From assembly GCA_023266215.1 (NCBI GenBank), contig JAHFRQ010000014.1, forward strand, positions 1 through 57,857: a stretch of DNA of 57,857 nt, in the 5' to 3' direction. Both the position numbers and the translations under genes were made by a program. The notes under the pieces were generated by a model. That model saw only the letters and a list, made by a program, of their open reading frames with translations, was not told where the DNA came from and ran no database searches. The stretch is from Gammaproteobacteria bacterium. Its GTDB lineage: Bacteria > Pseudomonadota > Gammaproteobacteria > Coxiellales > Coxiellaceae. Positions 9,867 through 18,488 of the stretch are shown here, one piece after another (the first letter of the stretch is position 1; each line of letters opens with the position of its first letter).

Positions 9867-9932
9867 TTATAAAAAATAACAGATTTTAATAAAAAAGAAA
9901 TACCGTAGTTTGTATTTTTATTGTTCTTTTTC

Positions 9933-10043
9933 TCGCGCCCACGCTGCCGCGATGGGCTTCGGTACTATTGGTAATGGTGAGCAATAAGTTAGAAGACAGT
10001 TATTTTTTAAAATTAATTTATAAAATTTGTGGGGATAGCTCAG
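9933..10043 (-). repeat. Right inverted repeat of the RAYT element
   Basis: Reverse complement of the left repeat with a few substitutions. It lies 66 bases upstream of the transposase start, so it may carry the transposase promoter. It also contains the GC-rich REP-like hairpin. Confidence 0.85.
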
Positions 10044-10122
10044 AGCGCGAGCGAAGGGGGTGATTTGAAAAATACGGTATTTCACTTCTTTGAAAACCAT
10101 GAAACAATAACCACAATTCATT

Positions 10123-10217
10123 CAGTTCGTGACAAGGTGTCACGGACTGGAATTAAAAAAATTATTATTAAAATCAAACAGTTAATCAATAGGGGGGGGA
10201 CAATTTGTCCCCCCCCC
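10123..10217 (+). promoter_or_regulatory. Two strong palindromes in the leader of the Bro-N gene
   Basis: The 197-base gap between the RAYT element and the Bro-N gene holds a 12-base stem with a 3-base loop at 10123-10149 (CAGTTCGTGACA / TGTCACGGACTG, one G-T pair). It also holds a near-perfect palindrome at 10192-10217 made of a run of eight G, ACAATTTGT and a run of nine C. The second is only about 24 bases before the start codon. These could be operators, an attenuator or remnants of a mobile element. Confidence 0.5.
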
Positions 10218-10240
10218 TTTGCTAAATCAAGGAGAGTCTT

Positions 10241-11083
10241 ATGAATAAAGAAAACGCAGTTGTTTTATTTAAAGAAAAATCCATTCGTCGTACATGGTAC
10301 GATCAAGAGTGGTATTTTTCAGTTGTTGATGTGGTTGATGCGCTTACATCAAGCGAAAACTCACGACGATACTGGTCTGATCTTAAGCGTCAGCTTTCAG
10401 AGTCAGAGGGATTTAATGAACTGTACGAAAAAATCGTACAGTTGAAAATGCAGGCTTCAGATGGAAAAATGCGCGAAACAGATGCCGCAAACACAGAATC
10501 ATTATTGAGAATCATTCAATCTATTCCATCACCCAAAGCTGAGCCTTTTAAACGCTGGCTGGCAAAAGTCGGATATGAACGCATTCAAGAAATTGAAAAT
10601 CCAGAATTATCGCAGGAGCGCATGAAGCAACTGTACGAACAAAAAGGCTATTCAAAAGACTGGATTGATAAAAGATTGCGTGGCATTGCGATTCGTCAAA
10701 ATTTAACGGATGAGTGGAAAGAGCGCGGTTTAAGTCATGAAAAGGATTATGCGATTTTAACTGCTGAAATTTCAAAAGCGACTTTCGGTATGACGCCAAC
10801 TGAATATCGAGAATTTAAAAATTTACCTGCTAAAAACAAAACAAATCTGCGAGACCACATGACAGATTTAGAGTTGATTTTTACAATGCTGGGCGAAAAA
10901 GTCACGACAGAAATATCAAAGCAAGAAAAGCCCGATAATATGCCTCAACACAAAACTGTTGCCAGACGCGGCGGAAATGTGGCTGGAAAAGCACGAAAAG
11001 ATACTGAAAAAGAATTAAAGAAGAGTATTATAAGCCCTGACAATCATTTGCAACTTAATAACGCATTAAAAGAAATTGTATGA
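10241..11083 (+). CDS. Bro-N domain protein (phage antirepressor-like)
   Basis: A 280-residue protein with the Bro N-terminal DNA-binding domain (about residues 5-115: TWYDQEWYFSVVDVVDAL, then YWSDLKRQL). It contains the conserved SIPSPKAEPFKRWLAKVGYER segment and, further on, LRDHMTDLELIFTMLGE. Proteins of this form are widespread in bacterial accessory regions and derive from phage or large DNA virus Bro proteins. AAGGAG lies 6 bases before the ATG. Its stop overlaps lspA in ATGA, so an accessory gene now feeds translation into an essential gene. Function unknown. Confidence 0.85.
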   Translation: MNKENAVVLFKEKSIRRTWYDQEWYFSVVDVVDALTSSENSRRYWSDLKRQLSESEGFNELYEKIVQLKMQASDGKMRETDAANTESLLRIIQSIPSPKAEPFKRWLAKVGYERIQEIENPELSQERMKQLYEQKGYSKDWIDKRLRGIAIRQNLTDEWKERGLSHEKDYAILTAEISKATFGMTPTEYREFKNLPAKNKTNLRDHMTDLELIFTMLGEKVTTEISKQEKPDNMPQHKTVARRGGNVAGKARKDTEKELKKSIISPDNHLQLNNALKEIV

Positions 11084-11556
11084 AAAAAGCCTGGCCTTAC
11101 ATTTTTATCAGCCTATTGATACTATTTTTAGACCAATGGACAAAACAATTGGTTTTACAGCATATTGAATATGGCCACAGCATTAAAATTTTTTCATTGT
11201 TGAATATCACAATGCAAGTGAATGCGGGCGCGGCATTTAGCTTTTTAGGCAACTCATCGGGTTGGCAGATTTATTTTTTATCCGCTATTTCAGCCATTGT
11301 TTCACTTGCCTTGATTTTTTCACTTTTTAAAATTGCACGAAAAAATTGGATGATGGCATTGCCGTTAAGCTTAATTTTAGGCGGCGCATTAGGTAATTTA
11401 ATTGATCGCTTTAGGTATTCTTATGTGGTCGATTTTGTTGATTTTCATATCCAGACGTGGCATTTTGCGACTTTTAATATTGCCGATGCAGCTGTTTCAG
11501 TGGGTGCAGTTTGGTTGGGAATAAAACTATTATTTTTTACAAAAGATAAAACATGA
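11080..11556 (+). CDS. lspA: Lipoprotein signal peptidase (signal peptidase II)
   Basis: Inner-membrane aspartyl protease cleaving signal peptides of diacylated prolipoproteins. The 158-residue protein has four hydrophobic segments, the conserved [26 protein letters not shown] (catalytic Asp118) and FNIADA (catalytic Asp136). The start overlaps the Bro-N stop and the end overlaps ispH, both through ATGA. In many relatives fkpB lies between lspA and ispH; it is absent here. Confidence 0.97.
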   Translation: MKKAWPYIFISLLILFLDQWTKQLVLQHIEYGHSIKIFSLLNITMQVNAGAAFSFLGNSSGWQIYFLSAISAIVSLALIFSLFKIARKNWMMALPLSLILGGALGNLIDRFRYSYVVDFVDFHIQTWHFATFNIADAAVSVGAVWLGIKLLFFTKDKT

Positions 11557-12500
11557 AAATATTATTAGCCAATCCCAGAGGTTTTTGTGCCGGCGTTGAT
11601 CGTGCGATTGATATTGTTGAGCGCGCGCTCGATCGCTTGGGGCCGCCAATTTATGTGCGTCATGAAGTCGTGCACAACCGACCTGTAGTTGAAAGATTAA
11701 AATCCAAAGGTGCGATTTTTTTAGATGATATTAGTGAAGTGCCCGTCGGTGCGACAGTGATTTTCAGTGCGCATGGCGTGTCACAGTCTGTCCAGAAATT
11801 AGCAAATGAGCGTGGTTTTAAATTATTTGACGCAACCTGCCCTCTTGTAACCAAAGTGCACATGGAAGTAATGCGTTATTCTAAGCGCGCTATTGAATGT
11901 GTGTTAATAGGTCATGCAGGTCATCCGGAAGTGGATGGCACCATGGGGCAATATAATAATCCTCTCGGCGGCATTTATTTAATTGAAACTTTAAAAGATG
12001 TTGCAACATTAAACTTAAAAAATCCAAATAATTCTGTTTATGTAACACAGACTACTTTATCAGTGGATGATACGATTGAAATTATTGCGGCCTTAAAAAA
12101 ACGATATCCTGCTATTCAAGGCCCTAAAAAAGATGATATTTGTTATGCGACCACCAATCGCCAAGAGGCTGTTAAACAATTGGCTGCATTGTGTGAAGTG
12201 ATGATTGTGGTGGGTTCTGAAACCAGCTCTAACTCTAATCGCTTAAAGGAATTATCAGAGCGCTTAGGCTGCCGTGCTTATTTATTAGATGATCCCAATA
12301 TGCTTCAAAAAGCGTGGTTTGACAATATAGAAACCATTGGTGTGACGGCAGGGGCTTCTGCGCCAGAGAGCTTAGTTCAAGCCGTTATTTCACAATTAAA
12401 AAACTGGGGCGCTGAATTAACCGAGGAATTGGACGGCGTTTCCGAAAATATTACTTTTGCATTGCCTAAAACGCTGCGAGATGGCGAGCGGATGGTCTAA
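11553..12500 (+). CDS. ispH: 4-hydroxy-3-methylbut-2-enyl diphosphate reductase
   Basis: The last enzyme of the MEP isoprenoid pathway, reducing HMBPP to IPP and DMAPP with an iron-sulfur cluster. The three cluster cysteines are Cys12 ([10 protein letters not shown]), Cys96 (DATCPLV) and Cys197 ([11 protein letters not shown]). The substrate motifs GHAGHPE and [10 protein letters not shown] are present. At 315 residues it matches E. coli (316). Co-translated with lspA. Confidence 0.98.
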   Translation: MKILLANPRGFCAGVDRAIDIVERALDRLGPPIYVRHEVVHNRPVVERLKSKGAIFLDDISEVPVGATVIFSAHGVSQSVQKLANERGFKLFDATCPLVTKVHMEVMRYSKRAIECVLIGHAGHPEVDGTMGQYNNPLGGIYLIETLKDVATLNLKNPNNSVYVTQTTLSVDDTIEIIAALKKRYPAIQGPKKDDICYATTNRQEAVKQLAALCEVMIVVGSETSSNSNRLKELSERLGCRAYLLDDPNMLQKAWFDNIETIGVTAGASAPESLVQAVISQLKNWGAELTEELDGVSENITFALPKTLRDGERMV

Positions 12501-12570
12501 ATAGCACAACAGACGTGAAATATTCTTTTAAAAGTGATATCTTCTCGTGCTCTACAATTTTTAGTATTAG

Positions 12571-12644
12571 AGGCACGTAGCTCAGCTGGTTAGAGCACCA
12601 CCTTGACATGGTGGGGGTCGTTGGTTCGAGTCCAATCGTGCCTA
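12571..12644 (+). tRNA. tRNA-Val (anticodon GAC)
   Basis: A full cloverleaf: acceptor AGGCACG pairs with CGTGCCT, D arm TAGCTCAGCTGGTTAGAGC, anticodon stem CCACC/GGTGG with loop TTGACAT (anticodon GAC), and T arm with TTCGAGT. The discriminator is A and CCA is not encoded. It lies between ispH and thrS. Confidence 0.92.
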
Positions 12645-12668
12645 TTTATTTTAATAATGGATTTTTTT

Positions 12669-14585
12669 ATGCCGATCATTACATTGCCAGATGGCGCGCA
12701 AAAACAATTTGATCACGCAGTGACTGCGCTGGAAGTAGCAGAATCAATTGGCCCTCGATTAGCAAAGGCCGTGATTGCTGCCAAAATAAATAATCAATTA
12801 TCAGATGCAGCTACTTTAATTACTCAAGATGCAAGCTTAAAATTATTAACAGATAAAGACGAAGATGCGCTGGAAGTCGTGAGACATTCGACAGCTCACT
12901 TATTGGCGAACGCTGTTAAGATTTTATTTCCGAGCGCGCAAATTGCAATTGGTCCTGTGATTGAAGATGGTTTTTACCATGATTTTGCGTATGAAAGAGC
13001 TTTTACGCCAGAAGATATGGAAAAAATAGAATTAAAAATGCACGAATTAGTCAAAGCTGATTTTGCGGTGCACAAAAAAACCATGTCGCGTAACGAAGCA
13101 TTAGATTTATTTTCTGAAAAAGATGAGCAATACAAAGTTAAAATTATTAACGATATTCCCGAATCAGATACATTAACTTTATATGAGCAAGATAATTATA
13201 TTGATTTATGTCGCGGGCCTCATGTGCCTAGAACGGGTTTATTAGGTGCATTTAAATTAACAAAACAATCTGGCGCCTATTGGCGCGGTGATTCTAAAAA
13301 CGAAATGCTTCAAAGAATTTATGGCACTGCGTGGCTCAATAAAAAAGATTTATCAGATTATTTAACGCGCATAGAAGAAGCTAAGAAACGCGATCATCGC
13401 GAAATTGCTAAAAAAATGGGATTATTTCATCAGCAACCTGAAGCGCCTGGCATGGTATTTTGGCATCCCAATGGTTGGACGATTGTTAATATTATGCGTG
13501 ACTACATTCGTGATGTTGAGAAAAAAAGTGGCTATCACGAAATTAATACACCGCAGGTTGTCGATTTATCATTGTGGGAGCAATCGGGTCATTTGGCGAA
13601 ATTTGATGCCGGTATTTTTACGGTGGATTCTGAAGATCGACATTTTGCTATTAAACCGATGAGCTGTCCTTGTCATATCCAAGTATTTAAACAGGGTATT
13701 ACGAGTTATCGCGATTTGCCGTATCGATTAGCAGAATTTGGTTGCTGTCATCGCAATGAGCCTTCGGGCACTTTGCATGGATTAATGCGCGTGCGATCAT
13801 TTGTACAAGATGACGGCCATATTTTTTGCACTGAAGCGCAAATTCAATCTGAAGTGTCTGCGTTTATTGATCAATTGCATCAGGTTTATAAAGATTTTGG
13901 TTTCACAGAGATAATTTATAAATTATCAACGCGTCCAGAAAAAAGAGTTGGTAGTGATGCGGTGTGGGATAAGGCTGAGTCTGCTTTGGCAAAAGCATTA
14001 GATGCAAAATCGATCCAATGGGATTATTTGCCGGGCGAAGGGGCGTTCTATGGCCCCAAGATTGAATTTTCTTTGCGGGATTGCTTGGGAAGGACGTGGC
14101 AATGTGGTACGATTCAAGTCGATTTTTCAATGCCAGAGCGTTTAGGCGCCTATTACATTGATGAAAATGGCGAAAAAATGCCACCGGTTATGCTGCATAG
14201 AGCTATTATTGGCACTTTTGAGCGGTTTTTGGGAATTTTAATCGAGCATCATGCAGGACATTTTCCGCTCTGGCTTGCGCCAGTTCAGGTCGTTGTGATG
14301 AGTATTGCGGACCGTCAGCACGATTATGTGAACAAAATTGTGAAAGATTTGCAAAATCTGGGGTTTAGAGTCACGTCGGACTTGAGAAATGAGAAGATTG
14401 GCTATAAAATCCGCGAGCAGTCTATCGCTCGTGTGCCCTACCAGCTTGTGATCGGTGATCGCGAAATGGAGACAGAAACAATTGCAGTTCGATTACCTGA
14501 AAATAATCAAACCGTCACATTGAGTTTAGAAGAATTTGTATTAAAATTAATGAACTTGGGGAGAGGTCAACATCAGAGCAAGTAA
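12669..14585 (+). CDS. thrS: Threonyl-tRNA synthetase
   Basis: Class II synthetase for tRNA-Thr. With the start at ATG 12669 ([11 protein letters not shown]) the protein has 638 residues, close to E. coli ThrS (642). It has the N-terminal TGS domain, the editing domain with the HSTAHLLA motif, and the catalytic core (RPMSC-type [12 protein letters not shown], and the [11 protein letters not shown] motif). The upstream in-frame extension runs into tRNA-Val; ATG 12657 is a possible alternative start. Its end overlaps infC by 14 bases. Confidence 0.97.
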   Translation: MPIITLPDGAQKQFDHAVTALEVAESIGPRLAKAVIAAKINNQLSDAATLITQDASLKLLTDKDEDALEVVRHSTAHLLANAVKILFPSAQIAIGPVIEDGFYHDFAYERAFTPEDMEKIELKMHELVKADFAVHKKTMSRNEALDLFSEKDEQYKVKIINDIPESDTLTLYEQDNYIDLCRGPHVPRTGLLGAFKLTKQSGAYWRGDSKNEMLQRIYGTAWLNKKDLSDYLTRIEEAKKRDHREIAKKMGLFHQQPEAPGMVFWHPNGWTIVNIMRDYIRDVEKKSGYHEINTPQVVDLSLWEQSGHLAKFDAGIFTVDSEDRHFAIKPMSCPCHIQVFKQGITSYRDLPYRLAEFGCCHRNEPSGTLHGLMRVRSFVQDDGHIFCTEAQIQSEVSAFIDQLHQVYKDFGFTEIIYKLSTRPEKRVGSDAVWDKAESALAKALDAKSIQWDYLPGEGAFYGPKIEFSLRDCLGRTWQCGTIQVDFSMPERLGAYYIDENGEKMPPVMLHRAIIGTFERFLGILIEHHAGHFPLWLAPVQVVVMSIADRQHDYVNKIVKDLQNLGFRVTSDLRNEKIGYKIREQSIARVPYQLVIGDREMETETIAVRLPENNQTVTLSLEEFVLKLMNLGRGQHQSK

Positions 14586-15126
14586 GAAAACGCGTGTTAA
14601 CGCGCAAATTCATGTTCCTGAAGTGCGTCTTATTGATCAAGATGGAAATCAAGTCGGCATTGTTGGTATTGAAGAAGCGTTGTCGAAAGCAAAAATGGCG
14701 TCTCTAGATTTGGTGGAAATTTCTCCCAATGTCGCGCCGCCGGTTTGCAGAATTATGGATTATGGCAAGTATCTTTTTGATCAAAGCAAAAAGAAAACGA
14801 AACAAAAAAAGAGCCAGAAGGTTCAAGTTAAAGAAATTAAGTTTAGACCAGTGACGGATATCGGTGACTATCGCGTCAAGATGAGAAAGCTGGGCGAATT
14901 TTTAGAGCGTGGTGATCGCGTTAAAGTGAGTTTGCGATTTAAGGGTCGTGAAGTACAGCACAAAGAATTAGGCATGGATTTTTTAGAGCGTGTCAGAAAA
15001 GATTTACCAGAGGGCGCGGTGGTAGAGCAGGAAGCAAAATTGGAAGGACGCCAAATTACGATGTTGATTGGAATGGGTAAGGGCGGCGAGAACACTAAAA
15101 AGAAATCGCCAGAAACTGAAGTGTAG
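14572..15126 (+). CDS. infC: Translation initiation factor IF-3, probable AUC start
   Basis: IF-3 binds the 30S subunit and rejects non-standard initiation. Reading back from GTG 14623, the frame continues through [18 protein letters not shown], the normal IF-3 N terminus, to ATC at 14572, which is preceded by GGGGAGAGG. No ATG, GTG or TTG fits the family start. The result is 184 residues (E. coli 180). E. coli infC starts with AUU, and IF-3 represses itself through this rare codon; an AUC start here suggests the same control. It overlaps the thrS end by 14 bases. Conserved [19 protein letters not shown] is present. Confidence 0.93.
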   Translation: MRASKKTRVNAQIHVPEVRLIDQDGNQVGIVGIEEALSKAKMASLDLVEISPNVAPPVCRIMDYGKYLFDQSKKKTKQKKSQKVQVKEIKFRPVTDIGDYRVKMRKLGEFLERGDRVKVSLRFKGREVQHKELGMDFLERVRKDLPEGAVVEQEAKLEGRQITMLIGMGKGGENTKKKSPETEV

Positions 15127-15148
15127 AAAGTAGAGATAGGATTTATTT

Positions 15149-15346
15149 ATGCCAAAACAAAAAACAAATAGCGGTGCTAAAAAGCGTTTTATTCAACGCG
15201 GTAGCGGCTCTATTAAAAAACGCAACGCATTTCGTGCGCATACATTGACGAAAAAACCGCATAAGCGTAAACGCCAAGCGCGCGCTCAAGTGGGTATAGA
15301 TCATTCTGATTTGAATGGCGTATTGCGAATGCTGCGCATTAAATAA
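15149..15346 (+). CDS. rpmI: 50S ribosomal protein L35
   Basis: 65-residue basic protein beginning PKQKTNSGAKKRF and containing RGSGSIKKRNAFRAHTLTKK, the L35 signature. Assembles into the large subunit. Lies in the infC-rpmI-rplT unit. The preceding sequence has a GGAT-type site before the ATG. Confidence 0.96.
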   Translation: MPKQKTNSGAKKRFIQRGSGSIKKRNAFRAHTLTKKPHKRKRQARAQVGIDHSDLNGVLRMLRIK

Positions 15347-15447
15347 AGCTATTGGCACGTCAAGATCTGCGCGTGATAAAAAAAGCAGGTCAATTTCTCC
15401 CGTACGTGGAAGACACAACCGGGCTTAAATGAAAGTGGAGAGTAAAG

Positions 15448-15804
15448 ATGGGTAGAGTAAAACGTGGCGTTACCGCAAGAGCACGTCATAAAAAAGTTTT
15501 AAAATTAGCGAAAGGTTACTATGGCGCAAGAAGCCGTGTTTACCGCGTAGCGAAGCAAGCTGTTATCAAAGCATTGCAATATGCTTATCGTGATCGTCGT
15601 CAACGTAAGCGTCAATTTAGAGCATTGTGGATCGCTCGTATTAATGCCGCAGCTAGAATCTCAGGACTTTCTTACAGTCGTTTTATGAATGGCTTAAAGC
15701 GTGCGCAAATCGCATTAGACAGAAAAGTATTGGCTGATATCGCCGTGTACGATAAACCTGCTTTTGCAAAATTAGTGCAACAAGCGGCTGCTGCAATTAA
15801 ATAA
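15448..15804 (+). CDS. rplT: 50S ribosomal protein L20
   Basis: 118-residue basic protein binding 23S rRNA early in assembly. Signatures include [28 protein letters not shown] and the tail [22 protein letters not shown]. The ATG follows GGAGAG. The 101-base gap after rpmI could host the L20 autoregulatory site known in E. coli, but I cannot identify the structure by eye. Confidence 0.97.
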   Translation: MGRVKRGVTARARHKKVLKLAKGYYGARSRVYRVAKQAVIKALQYAYRDRRQRKRQFRALWIARINAAARISGLSYSRFMNGLKRAQIALDRKVLADIAVYDKPAFAKLVQQAAAAIK

Positions 15805-15815
15805 GTAATCTTGTT

Positions 15816-15851
15816 CCCTCTCTCGCTTGCGAGAGAGGGTTAGGGTGAGGG
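15816..15851 (+). repeat. REP-like palindrome between rplT and pheS
   Basis: CCCTCTCTCGCTTGCGAGAGAGGG-type hairpin followed by TTAGGGTGAGGG, the same family as at 1096, 19064 and 21980. It fills the rplT-pheS gap and ends 14 bases before the pheS start. It could attenuate transcription into pheST or stabilise the upstream mRNA. Confidence 0.85.
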
Positions 15852-15865
15852 TTTTTAGGATGCTT

Positions 15866-16852
15866 ATGCAAAACCAACTCGATATTATCTTATCCGAAGC
15901 CCAATCCTCCATTACCTCTGCACATGATATTCAAAGCATTCAAGATTTGCGTGTAAAATATTTAGGCAAAAAAGGCCAGCTTACTGAAATCATGAAGCAG
16001 CTAGGTCAAATTGATCCCAAAGATCGCCCAGCAGCGGGCCAATTAATTAATCAAACAAAACAACAAGTGCAAGCTTGGTTAGACGAGAAAGAAAATAAAT
16101 TTCAATCCGAAAAATTAAATCAAAAATTATCTTCTGAAACAATTGATATTAGCTTATCAGGCCGCGGCCAGCTTTTATCAGGTGGATTGCATCCGGTTTC
16201 GCGTGTGCGAGAATATGTGATTGAGTTATTTGCAGGCATGGGTTTTTCTGTCGCCGAAGGTCCAGAGATTGAAGATGACTTTCATAATTTCTCAGCGCTT
16301 AATTTTTCCGATCATCATCCCGCCAAAGAAACACAGGATACGTTTTATTTTCCCGATGGCAAATTATTGCGAACGCATACATCGCCCGTGCAAATTCGCG
16401 AAATGAAAAAACAAAAGCCACCGATTCGCATTATTACACCCGGTCGCGTTTATCGCAGAGATTATGATCAAACGCATACACCCATGTTTCATCAGCTTGA
16501 AGGATTGGTAGTTGATGAGAATTGCAATTTTGCAAATTTAAAATCTTTGCTGCAAACTTTTTTAAATCAATTTTTCGAAAAAGAAATTCCACTGCGTTTT
16601 CGCGCTGGTTATTTTCCATTTACTGAGCCATCAGCAGAAGTGGATATTGGTTGGGGCGATGGCAGGTGGCTAGAAGTTTTAGGCTGCGGCATGGTTCATC
16701 CGAATGTGTTAAAAAACGTGAATATTGATCCTGAAAAATATTCAGGCTTCGCCTTTGGTATTGGCTTAGATCGTTTGGCGATGCTGAAATATGGCGTGAA
16801 TGATTTGAGATTATTTTTTGAAAATGATCTGCGGTTTTTAGAGCAGTTCTGA
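15866..16852 (+). CDS. pheS: Phenylalanyl-tRNA synthetase alpha subunit
   Basis: Catalytic subunit of the alpha2-beta2 class II synthetase. From ATG 15866 (AGGA a few bases upstream) it has 328 residues; E. coli has 327. It shows [12 protein letters not shown], the [15 protein letters not shown] and [10 protein letters not shown]-type region, [18 protein letters not shown], and [15 protein letters not shown] longer reading from 15827 would start inside the repeat and is rejected. An AAA ATPase gene on the other strand follows at once, separating pheS from pheT. Confidence 0.97.
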   Translation: MQNQLDIILSEAQSSITSAHDIQSIQDLRVKYLGKKGQLTEIMKQLGQIDPKDRPAAGQLINQTKQQVQAWLDEKENKFQSEKLNQKLSSETIDISLSGRGQLLSGGLHPVSRVREYVIELFAGMGFSVAEGPEIEDDFHNFSALNFSDHHPAKETQDTFYFPDGKLLRTHTSPVQIREMKKQKPPIRIITPGRVYRRDYDQTHTPMFHQLEGLVVDENCNFANLKSLLQTFLNQFFEKEIPLRFRAGYFPFTEPSAEVDIGWGDGRWLEVLGCGMVHPNVLKNVNIDPEKYSGFAFGIGLDRLAMLKYGVNDLRLFFENDLRFLEQF

Positions 16853-18412
16853 TTAATAAACTTCACTGATAAAATCATGCAGATTTCTGGTTTTCACATC
16901 AAAGCTCATGCCGAGCAAATAAATTGGTTTGCCGCTAGATCTATATTTTTCAGCATATTTTTTTTCTTTGATTTGCTTTAACGCTGACTTTGCATTTCCA
17001 TATTGCCTTAATTTAAATTCAAAAATTAAAAATTTATCGGGTAATTCTACGGTTAGATCAATTCGGCCGACATTGGTTTTATCTTCTGCGATGGTGTTGT
17101 AACCGAGCGCACAAAAATAACTATAAATAATGCTCGCATAAAACCCTTCGTAATATTGCATATTATTTTGAAAAGGATACCAGTCATGCGGAATACTGGC
17201 AAAATGGCTTTTTAAAACTTCGCCAATTCCATTGATATTACCTTCGCGCAAACAGATATCTATTTTATTTAATATCGCTTCTTTTTGCTCTGGCGTAGAA
17301 GCTAATCCTGCAAGGCTGTTATTTAAGCTTTTTTTAACTTCAAGATTGGGATAATTCAGTATGTAAGCAACATTGGTGCCGACGGTTGTCATTTTTTTGA
17401 TCGTAAGATAACCCGCTTGAAGCAAAACAACGAGCAGCGAAATATTATCAACATCAAAGCTCGCCAATAAATTTTCAGTAACCACGACATCTTCCATGTC
17501 GGGAAAATAATATTTATTTTTTTGAACTAATTTAATTAAAAAAGAAGGGCTACCAGTCTCGAACCAATAATTTCGATATATAAAATTATTGCTAAAAAAA
17601 AGTAAAATATCGAATGGATTATAGACTTTCTGCGCTTGCGTGCCTAAAAAATGATAACCGTTGTACCACAGCTTTAATTGAGTTTTATCAATATTGCCTG
17701 CCATTAAATAATCTTTAAATTCCCTTTCAAGATCGGCCTGCGTGTATCCGCAAACATCCGCATAGTCAGGATGCAAAGTGATATCAGATAAATTATTTAA
17801 TCCGCTAAATAATCCGACTTTGCTAAATTTGGTCACTCCGGTTAACAATACAAACCTAAGGTGAGCATCGTTGACTTTAATAACAGAATACAAGCCCTTG
17901 AGCATTTCTCGCATAACCAATGCTTGTGACGAATCGGTAATGACATCTAAAATGGGCTTATCATATTCATCGATTAAAACAACCAATGTTGCATTCGCCT
18001 TAGCCGCGACTTTTTTGATTAACTCATCAAAAGCAAGACCGTAATTTTGACTGTCTAATGTGATATTATATTCTTTTGCAGTTTTGTTCAGAACATCCCA
18101 GATGATTGAAAGCAGGGTTTCTTCACTGTCGTAAGCAGAACTAACGCCAAAATCAAAATGAATCACGGGATAGGACTTGCTCCAATCCCAATTTTCTTCA
18201 AGATATAACCCTTTGAATAATTTTTTATTGCCTGAAAAAGCTTGTTTTAAAGTATCAACCAGCAAGGATTTTCCAAATCGGCGAGGACGAGATAAAAAAT
18301 AATATCCACTGCCTTTCGATAGGCGTGCCACAAACTGTGTTTTATCGATATAAACACAATCGTCGTGAATCATTTTTTCTAGGGTGGATATACCAATCGG
18401 CAGCATTTTCAT
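16853..18412 (-). CDS. AAA-ATPase-like protein with C-terminal PD-(D/E)XK nuclease-like domain
   Basis: A 519-residue protein of the AAA-ATPase_like (PF09820-type) plus DUF1703 architecture. Walker A is RPRRFGKSLL near 42-51, Walker B is VVLIDEYDKPI near 143-153, and the C-terminal nuclease-like motif is GRIDLTVELP...FLIFEFK near 455-475. The N-terminal GISTLEKMIHDDCVYIDKT segment is typical. The family is common and highly duplicated in bacteria; its function is not established. It lies on the opposite strand, exactly between the pheS stop and pheT, and so interrupts a normally tight operon. Confidence 0.85.
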   Translation of the reverse strand: MKMLPIGISTLEKMIHDDCVYIDKTQFVARLSKGSGYYFLSRPRRFGKSLLVDTLKQAFSGNKKLFKGLYLEENWDWSKSYPVIHFDFGVSSAYDSEETLLSIIWDVLNKTAKEYNITLDSQNYGLAFDELIKKVAAKANATLVVLIDEYDKPILDVITDSSQALVMREMLKGLYSVIKVNDAHLRFVLLTGVTKFSKVGLFSGLNNLSDITLHPDYADVCGYTQADLEREFKDYLMAGNIDKTQLKLWYNGYHFLGTQAQKVYNPFDILLFFSNNFIYRNYWFETGSPSFLIKLVQKNKYYFPDMEDVVVTENLLASFDVDNISLLVVLLQAGYLTIKKMTTVGTNVAYILNYPNLEVKKSLNNSLAGLASTPEQKEAILNKIDICLREGNINGIGEVLKSHFASIPHDWYPFQNNMQYYEGFYASIIYSYFCALGYNTIAEDKTNVGRIDLTVELPDKFLIFEFKLRQYGNAKSALKQIKEKKYAEKYRSSGKPIYLLGMSFDVKTRNLHDFISEVY

Positions 18413-18488
18413 ATTGGTTGATTATCATAGAATCACGGTTGAAAATCAATTAAGATAGCAGTTTTGCATTCTCGGGAGTGATGGTTTC

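Larger units (their letters stand above)
9153..10043. mobile_element. RAYT/IS200-like transposase element with long inverted repeats, between ileS and lspA
   Basis: A Y1-type transposase gene on the minus strand is bracketed by about 110-base inverted repeats: 9153-9262 and 9933-10043, estimated by eye as over 90% identical. Each repeat carries an imperfect GC-rich hairpin (GCCCATCGCGGCAGCGTGGGC in one orientation), the kind of REP structure associated with RAYT transposases. This resembles a REP-RAYT unit rather than a classical IS, because IS200-type elements lack long terminal inverted repeats. Its position splits the usual ileS-lspA junction. Confidence 0.7.

Noticed and set aside
10029-10244. 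71-residue open frame before the Bro-N gene
   Set aside because: It begins inside the transposon inverted repeat and translates both palindromes; probably non-coding.
12603-12668. N-terminal extension of ThrS
   Set aside because: It would translate the tRNA-Val gene; the family starts at MPIITLPDG.
14623-14625. GTG start for infC
   Set aside because: It removes the conserved N-terminal [11 protein letters not shown] segment and has no ribosome-binding site.
15827-15865. Upstream start for pheS
   Set aside because: The extra residues are the translated repeat; ATG 15866 gives the normal length and has AGGA upstream.
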